Assembly: GCF_024494385.1 (NCBI RefSeq)
Contig: NZ_JAEVLT010000013.1
Location: forward strand, 1-64,000
Direction: 5' to 3'
DNA: 64,000 nt
Source: Bacillus sp. EB600
GTDB taxonomy: Bacteria; Bacillota; Bacilli; Bacillales; Cytobacillaceae
Each line of letters starts with the position of its first letter. The first letter of the stretch is position 1. Shown in pieces: positions 52,783 to 61,188 of the stretch. The notes below the pieces were generated by a model. The model was not told the origin of the DNA and ran no database searches. It worked only from the letters and a program-made list of their open reading frames with translations. Made by a program: the position numbers and the translations under genes.

Positions 52783-52835
52783 GAAGGTATTCCTATATAA
52801 GAAAAATTAGTGGTTTATTATATAGGAATACCTTC
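52783..52835. repeat. 18-bp perfect inverted repeat
   Basis: GAAGGTATTCCTATATAA (52783-52800) and its exact complement (52818-52835) flank a 17-base loop with no T run. It lies between the Spo0E-like gene and cheR, apart from the cheR terminator. Confidence 0.9.
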
Positions 52836-52854
52836 TGGATATTCTCATGGCAAA

Positions 52855-52880
52855 ATAAAAAAGGCATCAGCCGCCTTTTT
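52855..52880 (-). terminator. terminator of the signalling operon
   Basis: AAAAAAGGC arms around a short loop directly after the cheR stop, with a T run on the minus strand. Confidence 0.85.
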
Positions 52881-53722
52881 TATTTAACCTTCTTATATAT
52901 CTTCCCGCTTACACTAATCGATTCATACCGATCAGCTTTATCTGTATACATGATAGTTTCTTTATCCCCGAGGCCAAGGATGCCAAGTATCCCCAAGCTT
53001 TGATAAAATAGATCATGCACTTTTTTTTGTAAAGTTTTATTAAAATAGATTAATACATTTCTGCATAAAATCACATGAAACTCATTAAATGAACTGTCAG
53101 TAACCAAATTATGCTGAGCAAAAACTACATTCTTCGTTAAATACGGGTGAAACTTAACACCGTTATTCGTTACATTGTAGTAATCAGAAAAGGCCCTTTT
53201 CCCACCGGCAGCAATATAGTTATTGGTGTATTTTCTCATATTTTCAATTGGAAAAATTCCTGCTTTCGCCTTTTTAAGAACTTCCGCATTGATGTCCGTA
53301 GCATATATTTTTACTTTTTCATATAAGCCTTCCTCCTGAAGGAGGATAGCCATGGAATAGGCCTCTTCACCTGTTGAACATCCTGCATGCCAGATACGAA
53401 TGGAGGGATATGTGCGTAATAACGGTACAACCTTTTCCCTGAATGTTAAAAAGAATATCGGGTCACGAAACATTTCCGTTACATTAATAGAAAAGTCGCT
53501 GATCAATCTTTTTAAACAGGCAGGATCATGCAAAATCTTTTCAAGTAATCCTGTAATACTCGATAAATTTTCAGCATGAACCCGGTGCCAAATTCTTCTC
53601 TTAATTGATTGATAGGCGTAATTTCTAAAATCATACCCGCACCAGGAATACAATCCCTGCAGCAGTAGATCGATTTCGATTTTCTCAAGCGTCTTATTTG
53701 AATCGTTTAGGTCATTCTTCAT
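52880..53722 (-). CDS. CheR-type protein-glutamate methyltransferase
   Basis: S-adenosylmethionine-dependent methyltransferase of 280 residues of the CheR family, which methylates glutamates of chemoreceptors or of sensory kinases. The N-terminal helical domain is followed by SDFSINVTEMFRDP, the SAM-binding WHAGCSTGEEAYSMA and ILCRNVLIYFNK near the C-terminus. ATG 53722 (AGGG before it) is chosen over the TTG at 53734. It lies 27 bases after the hybrid kinase gene and is the last gene of the cluster. There is no chemoreceptor or cheB nearby, so the kinase or another receptor is the probable substrate. Confidence 0.93.
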   Translation of the reverse strand: MKNDLNDSNKTLEKIEIDLLLQGLYSWCGYDFRNYAYQSIKRRIWHRVHAENLSSITGLLEKILHDPACLKRLISDFSINVTEMFRDPIFFLTFREKVVPLLRTYPSIRIWHAGCSTGEEAYSMAILLQEEGLYEKVKIYATDINAEVLKKAKAGIFPIENMRKYTNNYIAAGGKRAFSDYYNVTNNGVKFHPYLTKNVVFAQHNLVTDSSFNEFHVILCRNVLIYFNKTLQKKVHDLFYQSLGILGILGLGDKETIMYTDKADRYESISVSGKIYKKVK

Positions 53723-53748
53723 ATTTTCCCTCAAAACTGTTCATTTTG

Positions 53749-56700
53749 TTATTTTTTCTGATAAAGCCAAACCTTGATCAAAGAAATAAGCTGGTCGGGA
53801 TCAAATGGTTTCACAATATAATCCGAAGCACCTGCACTGATACATTTATCACGATCCTCTTTCATTGCTTTTGCGGTTAACGCAATGATGGGCAAACCGG
53901 TGAGAGCCGGATTCTGTCTTATTCTGTGGATTGCTTCGTATCCGTCCATTTCAGGCATCATGATATCCATAAGGACGATGTCAAAATCATGTCTCTTCCT
54001 TAGAACCTCAAGACATTCCCTGCCATTTTCTGCAAAAGTAATATCCATTTTATACCGTTCAAGGTAACTCATGATGGCATAGACATTACGGACATCATCG
54101 TCAACAAGGAGAATTCTTTTTCCTTCGAGACCTGTTGGGGTGTGAGAAATACTCGGTTCCGCCGATTCATTGCTCTCTTGTTTTTCACCATTTGATTGTA
54201 AATACAATTCCAATTCAGTTTTCAAACGCTGCGGCGCATGTGCATCTTTAATGATAATGGTGTGAGCATATTTATTAAGTTCCATTTCTTCTTTCGCTGT
54301 TAAATCTCGCCCTGTATAAATGAATACTTGAATATTTTGATTGTCATCGTTCGTTTTGATTTTTTTTAATAAATCAAATCTATTAGTGTCGGTTAAACCT
54401 AAATCCAATATCATACAATCAAATTTGTTTACTTTTAGCTCTTCCAGTGCTTCCGCACCCGAAGAAACGGCTTTTATAATGACATCGATATCCCCTATCA
54501 GTTCCATTAGACTGTTGCGCTGCCTTATATCATCATCAACAATTAATAGCCGCTTAATTCCGTTGGTCTCTGAAACAAAATCGCTTTTAGAGTCTATTTG
54601 AACAGGTGAAGGATTCGTAATGTCTCCTGTTTTTTCCTTAATTTCTGCCGTACTTGCGACCTCGTTCGCGTATTCCGGCAATTCCGTATGAATCTCTTCC
54701 TCGAAGTAATCGGGAACATAAAAAGTAAACCTGCTTCCTTTTCCTTCTTCACTCTGAACCTCTATCTCCCCTTTTAAGAGAATAGAAAGCTCCCGGCAAA
54801 TTGACAACCCCAAACCAGTTCCGCCATATCTCCGGCTTGTCGTCCCATCAGCTTGTTGGAACGCTTCAAATATAAGTTCCTGCTTGTCCATTGGAATCCC
54901 AATCCCTGTATCCAAAATAGAAAATGAATACACAGATAGGTCCTTTGAAACCCTGCCAATTTCAAGTGTTACCTCTCCTTCATGGGTAAACTTAAATGCA
55001 TTGGACAATAGGTTTTTCAATACCTGCAGGAGTCGTTGTTCATCGCTATAGATAAATGGTGGAACATCCTTTTCGAAAACAATGTTGAATCGCAGATTTT
55101 TTTCATTTGCAATCGGCCGAAAACGGTTCTCAACAAATTCAACAATATCCTGTATTACTACTTTACTTGGATTTACCTCAGTTTTCCCGGACTCAATTTT
55201 GGCAAGGTCCAAAATATCATTTATAAGTGTTAATAAATCACAACCGGAGGAATAGAGGGTTTTTGAGTATTTCACTTGTTTTTCCGAAAGATTTCCCTCT
55301 TGATTATCTGCAAGCAGCTTTGAAAGAATTAATAAACTGTTTAACGGCGTCCGAAGCTCGTGAGACATATTGGCTAAGAACTCCGATTTATATTTCGAAC
55401 TTAAAGCAAGCTGTTTTGCTTTTTCTTCCAGTTCAGCTCGTGCCTTTTCCACTTCCCTGTTGGTATGTTCGAATTTTTTGTTCTGAACTTCTAAGCTTTC
55501 TGCCTTTTCCTTCAATTCTAAATTCGTTTGTTCCAACTCTTCCTGTTGAATCTGCAGCATTTGTTCTGAATGGCGAAGCGCTTCGGCTTGTTCTTCTAAC
55601 TCTTCGTTTGTAACTCTTAATTCCTCTTGCTGCATTTGCAGCTCCTCAGACTGTGCCTGAATCTCTTCATTTAATACCTGAGATTCCTCGAGCAGCTTAG
55701 CCAATTGGATTCTCCCCAACATACCCTCAAGAATGATTCCAAAGGAATTGATCGTTTCTGCTAAGAAACTTTGCTGTGTTTCACTAAATGGTTTAAAAGT
55801 TGCAAGTTCTAGAACAGCATTCACTTCTCCCTCAAAATGGACCGGATAAACATAGATCGCACCCGGCGCTGCTCCACCTAACCCGGAGTTCACTTGCGGA
55901 TAATCAGCTGGGACTTCGGTTAAAATGATTGGCTTTTTTTCAAGCGCTGCTTGTCCAATTAATCCTTCTCCAAGCTTAAATTTTTCAGAAAGGTGTTTTC
56001 TTTCCTGCGCCGCATAAGCTGCACAAAATGTAAAGCAAGGCCGATGATCTTCCTCGTCCATATTTTTCACATAAAACACAGCCTGGCTTGCCCCCAGTAA
56101 GGGGACTAATTTGGATAGTAAAGTTTTTCCGAATGAATCCAAATCCCGCATTCCGGACAGGCTCGTTGCAATCTCTGCGATATTAGACTTACTCCAAAGG
56201 AGATTTTGTTCCTTTTTCATTTGAACCTCCAGCGACTCCGCCATCTGATTAAAGGAAATTGCTACATCGCCAATTTCATCGTTCGATTGAACCTCAACCT
56301 TTGTTGTTAAGTCGGCATTCCCGTTCGCGACATTCTTCATAGCACTTGAAACTTTTCCTAACCGTTTGGCAAACTTCCAAACTGTTAAAATCACAAAACT
56401 GGAGGAAAGAATGACGCTGATTAAAGAAATAAGTGTAGTGATAAAGATTTGACGTTTAAAGCCTTGTGAAATGTCATCATATGAAGATATCATATTCGAT
56501 TCCATATTTTTTGTGATGACAGAGGTAATATTAAGAAATTCATCGTGGATCGAATGGCTATTATTATCAATTAACCGAACCGCCTCTTCCTTTGGCCCTT
56601 TAATACTAAATTGATTACTTTATCTTTATATTCATTGAATTTTTTATTGGTTTTCTTAAGGTTATCCACCATATTTTTTTGCTCCGGTGTTTTCACCTTC

Positions 56701-56993
56701 GATTCAAGCTCGGCAATATCCTGAAAAACAGAATCACTGGACGCTTGTAAAATCGTCCTTTCCTTCTGAATCGAATCTTTGTCGGTAAAAATCACCATGT
56801 TTCTTAAACTTATCGCTTCATCTTTAACTTCCCTTTGGATTTGTTCCGTTAACAACGATAATTCATAGTTATTTTTCGTTACATTACTTAATTTATCAAA
56901 ACTGGAGACCTGTAAAAAACCAATTACAATAAGAAGGATAATCAGCAGTGGTTTTGAACTAAAGCCCAGTAACAGCTTCGTTTTGATTTTCAT
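53749..56993 (-). pseudogene. hybrid sensor histidine kinase, frameshifted near 56596
   Basis: Two frames form one gene. 56993 to about 56597 encodes MKIKTKLLLGFSSKPLLI, a membrane helix and a four-helix sensor region; it then runs into QRKRRFG and stops. One base shift (missing G in GGGCC near 56596) joins it to KGPKEEAVRLIDNNSHS and on into the long frame. That frame holds a second membrane helix, HAMP, GAF, a long Gln/Glu-rich coiled coil, HisKA (MSHELRTPLNS), ATPase (NLLSNAFKFT, GTGLGLSI) and two receiver domains (LLIVDDD, LLVDDDV). About 1080 residues when restored. The frameshift may be a sequence error, phase variation or a recent loss. Confidence 0.88.
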
Positions 56994-57062
56994 GTTGAAA
57001 CTCCTCGGACTAAATTTTCTTCTCCCGGAATAGTCGTCAATCCAATAAAGTTAAATGATATT

Positions 57063-59165
57063 TTAAGCCCGAAGGTTTCCCCCTTCTTCGATACATGCTT
57101 GGTATACTTTCGCCATTGCCTGAAGACGATCACTGACATTTAGTTTTTGAAAAATTCGGGTAATATGGTTCTTTACTGTATGCTCGCTTATAAACAATTC
57201 ATCTGAAATCTCTTTATTACTGAGTCCGTTGACTAATAGTTTAAAAACATCCATTTCTCTTGTTGAGAGGGAAAATAAAACCTTTGTGCGAACAAGCGCT
57301 GCATCGAGCACCTTAAGGGCAGGATCAAACTCTGGTACATTTTTCCGCTCATCAGGAGAAGATTTGGAACGGATGATGGTCTTCTTATTTTCTAAATAAA
57401 CAATCCCTTTTCGTTTTGAGGACAGATTGGGCTGCGATTTTAATAAAAAGGCCTCAAATTTTTCAGGAGAAACGGGTGGGCTGTATAAATACCCTTGGAC
57501 TTCTTCGCATTGATACTTTTTTACTATATTTAACTGATCTTCTGTTTCGACACCTTCCGCAACAACGGACATATTTAAATTATGCGCTAATGAAACAATG
57601 GCCGCGATTAACAGCTCGCCATTCGATTGAGTGTCAGTTAACTCTTTTGTAAAAGACCGATCAATCTTTAATGTATGGACAGGGAAACGTCTTAAATAGC
57701 TTAACGAGGAGTATCCTGTTCCAAAGTCATCGATACTAATATAAACACCCATTTTTTTCAGCTGATTTAAGGTTGATGTAATGATCGTCTCATTTCCCAA
57801 AATAACAGATTCGGTAATCTCGATCTCTAACAGATGTGGGCTGACCCCCGTTACTGCCAGGATTTGCCCAATATTTTGCACTAAATCTTTTTGTAAGAAT
57901 TGCTGTGCGGAAAAATTCACCGAAATTCGAATTGGCTCAAATCCAGCCTCTTGCCAAGCTTTGTTTTGCTTACAAGCCGTCCTCAAAACCCAATTACCGA
58001 TTTCAACAATTTGACCGGATTCCTCCGCCAAAGGAATGAATTCCGCAGGGGAAATGGTCCCCCAGTTTGGATGGTTCCATCTTAATAATGCCTCTGCGCT
58101 CCTAACTGCCTCCGATTTAAGATCAATCCGTGGTTGATAGACGAGTGTTAATTCTTCTCGGTCGATTGCTTTCCGCAAATCGTTTTGCATAATAAAGGTT
58201 CGATATGAGCGAATATTCATTCCAGCGTGGTAGACTTTAAAGGTGCTTTTCCCCTGTTCTTTTGCCCGATAAAGGGCCGCATCTGCATTCCGCATCAATG
58301 CGAGCGTTTCCTCCCCATCATAAGGAAATATACTAATTCCAATACAGGTGGTAATAAACAATTCATAATGATCAATATAAATGGGTTTCTTAAACTCCTC
58401 GATAATCCCCTCTGCAATTTCAAGAGCCGTTTCGCGATTAGTATCAGGAAAAAGAATATTAAATTCATCTCCACCCACTCTTGCTACAAAATCCTGCTCG
58501 CGGACACTTTCTTTCAGTTTCCCGGCAATTTTTTGCAGAACCAGGTCTCCTATGATATGACCAAGGGAATCGTTAATATATTTGAAACGATCCATATCCA
58601 AATAGAGGATGGCTAAAGATTGGTTTAATTGCCTTGCCTTGTTTATCTTTATGGTAATCTGGTCGTTAAATAATCTTCGGTTAGGCAAATCGGTCAAACT
58701 ATCGTGATATGCCATGTAGGAAATCTTTTCTTGAGCCTCTTCGAGAACTTTGGCTTGGTGTAGCAGTTGTTGATTCATTTTATATAACTCTACGAATCCT
58801 TCAACCTTTGCTTTTAAAATAATCGGGTCAAACGGCTTAAGAATATAATCAATCGCACCGATCGAATAACCGGTAAAAATATGCTCTGAATCCATGTTAT
58901 TTGCTGTGATGAAAAGTATTGGGATATTTTTTGTTTTTTCCCGTGCTTTTATGATTTTGGCCGTTCCAAATCCATCGATTCCAGGCATTTGAACATCTAA
59001 TAAAATGGCCGCAAAATCATATTTGATTAAGTATTTTAAAGCTTCTTCACCGGAATAAGCTTTAATCAAATTATAATCGTCTCTTTCTATGATTGCTTCC
59101 AGTGCGATTAGGTTTTCTGGCCGATCATCTACTAAAAGAATATTTATTTTGTCACAGTTGTTCAT
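57063..59165 (-). CDS. REC-GGDEF-EAL-LuxR multidomain cyclic-di-GMP regulator
   Basis: A 700-residue response regulator. Receiver domain 1-125 with VDD, LLDVQMPG and ILKPFD. GGDEF domain about 155-320 with intact GGDEF and the inhibitory REQD site five residues before it, so it should make c-di-GMP under product control. EAL domain about 325-580 with SAEALLRW, ITESV, DDFGTG, KIDRSF and EGVET, competent for hydrolysis. A LuxR-type helix-turn-helix ends the protein (LSTREMDVFKLLVNGLSNKE, HTVKNHITRIFQKLNVSDR). The DNA-binding tail on a bifunctional c-di-GMP protein is unusual. First gene of a cluster with the hybrid kinase and CheR. Confidence 0.93.
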   Translation of the reverse strand: MNNCDKINILLVDDRPENLIALEAIIERDDYNLIKAYSGEEALKYLIKYDFAAILLDVQMPGIDGFGTAKIIKAREKTKNIPILFITANNMDSEHIFTGYSIGAIDYILKPFDPIILKAKVEGFVELYKMNQQLLHQAKVLEEAQEKISYMAYHDSLTDLPNRRLFNDQITIKINKARQLNQSLAILYLDMDRFKYINDSLGHIIGDLVLQKIAGKLKESVREQDFVARVGGDEFNILFPDTNRETALEIAEGIIEEFKKPIYIDHYELFITTCIGISIFPYDGEETLALMRNADAALYRAKEQGKSTFKVYHAGMNIRSYRTFIMQNDLRKAIDREELTLVYQPRIDLKSEAVRSAEALLRWNHPNWGTISPAEFIPLAEESGQIVEIGNWVLRTACKQNKAWQEAGFEPIRISVNFSAQQFLQKDLVQNIGQILAVTGVSPHLLEIEITESVILGNETIITSTLNQLKKMGVYISIDDFGTGYSSLSYLRRFPVHTLKIDRSFTKELTDTQSNGELLIAAIVSLAHNLNMSVVAEGVETEDQLNIVKKYQCEEVQGYLYSPPVSPEKFEAFLLKSQPNLSSKRKGIVYLENKKTIIRSKSSPDERKNVPEFDPALKVLDAALVRTKVLFSLSTREMDVFKLLVNGLSNKEISDELFISEHTVKNHITRIFQKLNVSDRLQAMAKVYQACIEEGGNLRA

Positions 59166-59351
59166 CGTAAAACTACTTTCTCTCCGGAAACCAGTAATCA
59201 GTGTAAGAATATATTCCTATTTTTTTAGTTAATACTACGAACATAGTGTTATCCAGCTTCCTATATTATTACAAATTTTTGTAAAGTTCGATACATTTTT
59301 GACAAAATTCGCACGAAAATTATTTCGCTTGTCGTAAATAAATTTGTCTAT

Positions 59352-59406
59352 TCGAAAAAAAAAACGCTGAATTAAGAAAGAAACTTCCTTCTCATTTCAG
59401 CGTTTC
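59352..59406 (-). terminator. terminator of rlmCD gene
   Basis: AAACGCTGAA (59362-59371) pairs with TTCAGCGTTT (59396-59405); on the minus strand ten T follow. Confidence 0.88.
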
Positions 59407-59555
59407 ACTCGTGTTCAGAAGATAATCCAAGCTTTTTGTTACTATTTACCTAGAAAAAAAGAGCACAGGATACGGGATTGAGTCGAAAATAGCCCCGAAA
59501 TTGGAAAAGTATTTTTTACAAAACAGGGCTGGGATCGGAAATGTTTATTTTTGGG

Positions 59556-60929
59556 TTACAGCTTTAAAATGAGTTGCGACACACACTCCACATGTGTAGT
59601 CTGCGGAAACATATCCACTGGCTGAACTTCTACCGTTTTATATCCCCCGTCTTCTAAAATCCGTAAATCTCTCGCCAATGTGGCCGGGTTACAAGAGACA
59701 TAGACGACTTTTCGCGGTTTCATTTCAATAATGGTTTTAAGCAAAGCCTCATCACAGCCTTTTCGTGGCGGGTCTACCACCAATACATCTGCTGTGTTCC
59801 CTTCCTTGTACCATTTTGGAATAACCACCTCTGCTTCACCCGCGGCAAACTCTGCATTTTTAATTCCGTTGATGGCTGCATTGCGCTTCGCATCCTCTAT
59901 CGCTTCCGGTACAATCTCGACGCCAAAAACTTTACGCGCTTTTTGAGCTAAGAATAACGAGATCGTTCCGATTCCACAATAAGCATCAATAACGGACTCT
60001 TCCCCGTTTATATCTGCATACTCAAGAGCCTTCTCATACAGGACCCTCGTTTGATCAGGGTTTACTTGGTAAAATGACAATGCCGAGATCGCAAATTTCA
60101 CATTACCGATATAGTCATAGATCACTTCACTTCCCCAAAGAACGGTTGTTTTTTCACCTAAAATAACATTGGTTCGTTTTGGATTCACGTTATGGACAAT
60201 TGACTTTACCTGCGGAAGGCGGGCACTAATTTCTTCCACTAGTTGATTTTTATGAGGCAATTCACTGCTTCTTGTAATTAGAACAACCATGAGTTCTCCA
60301 GTTTGCTTTCCATACCGGGCCATAATGTGACGGAGCACACCTTTATGCGGTTCTTCCTGATAGGCAGGGATACCGTATTTGCTGCAAATTTCTTTCACTA
60401 CATTAATCGCTTCATTAACCTCGTTAAGCTGAATTAAACTTTCATCTGTATCAACAATTTCATGACTTCTTGGCTTGAAAAAGCCGGCAATCAATTGCCC
60501 GTCCTTTTCGCCGACGGGGACCTGTGCTTTATTCCGGTAATGCCACGGGTAGTCCATGCCTAAAATCGGGTGAACCACAACATCCTCTAATTTACCAATC
60601 CTGGTCAGCACCTGACGAACCTGATTTTCCTTATATTTTAACTGACCCTCATAGCTGATATGCTCCAGCTGACAGCCGCCGTATTTATGTAAATCACTTT
60701 GATCAATATCAACCCGATAGGGGCTTTTTTCATACAGCTCGATTAAGCGCCCAAATCCATATCCTTTATTGGCTTTAATAACCTTAATTTTTGCTTTTTC
60801 TCCCGGAAGTCCGTTTGGAACGAACAGTGGATACCCATCAACCTTGGCCACCCCTGCACCATCGTGGGTTAAATCTTCAAAAACTACATCTATATAATCA
60901 TTTTTATTTACCGGTAATGTTCTATTCAT
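59556..60929 (-). CDS. rlmCD: 23S rRNA (uracil-5-)-methyltransferase RlmCD
   Basis: SAM-dependent m5U methyltransferase of 23S rRNA (U747 and/or U1939), about 457 residues. An N-terminal TRAM domain (residues 5-65: [18 protein letters not shown]) is followed by the TrmA-type catalytic domain with [12 protein letters not shown] (SAM), [11 protein letters not shown] and the catalytic Cys in [11 protein letters not shown]. The E. coli RlmD iron-sulphur ligands CxxxxxCxxC are reduced to one Cys (YGGCQLEH), as in Gram-positive RlmCD, which has no cluster. ATG 60929 is chosen, with AAAGGAAG upstream, over 60950. Confidence 0.93.
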   Translation of the reverse strand: MNRTLPVNKNDYIDVVFEDLTHDGAGVAKVDGYPLFVPNGLPGEKAKIKVIKANKGYGFGRLIELYEKSPYRVDIDQSDLHKYGGCQLEHISYEGQLKYKENQVRQVLTRIGKLEDVVVHPILGMDYPWHYRNKAQVPVGEKDGQLIAGFFKPRSHEIVDTDESLIQLNEVNEAINVVKEICSKYGIPAYQEEPHKGVLRHIMARYGKQTGELMVVLITRSSELPHKNQLVEEISARLPQVKSIVHNVNPKRTNVILGEKTTVLWGSEVIYDYIGNVKFAISALSFYQVNPDQTRVLYEKALEYADINGEESVIDAYCGIGTISLFLAQKARKVFGVEIVPEAIEDAKRNAAINGIKNAEFAAGEAEVVIPKWYKEGNTADVLVVDPPRKGCDEALLKTIIEMKPRKVVYVSCNPATLARDLRILEDGGYKTVEVQPVDMFPQTTHVECVSQLILKL

Positions 60930-61143
60930 TTTTTTCTTCCTTTGCTTCATAATGGCTAGGAAAATTGTAACATAAAGGAACGGACAATGCGAAAAGGGAT
61001 AACAAGAAGGACAAAGTAGTTACCTACAAAAAAAATCACCTCAGAGTAATTTCCTAAGAGAAAGGCATCTAAAACTATCACAAAGAGAAAATGGTTAGTT
61101 TTTGTTATGTCAGAAAACAACACACCAACTTTTGTGAAAGCTT

Positions 61144-61173
61144 AAAGGTAGTCCCAACTCTGAGACTACCTTT
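61144..61173 (-). terminator. hairpin after SNF2 helicase gene
   Basis: AAAGGTAGTC and GACTACCTTT arms; T content after it on the minus strand is weak, so termination efficiency is uncertain. Confidence 0.7.
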
Positions 61174-61188
61174 AAAATTATCACCGCA

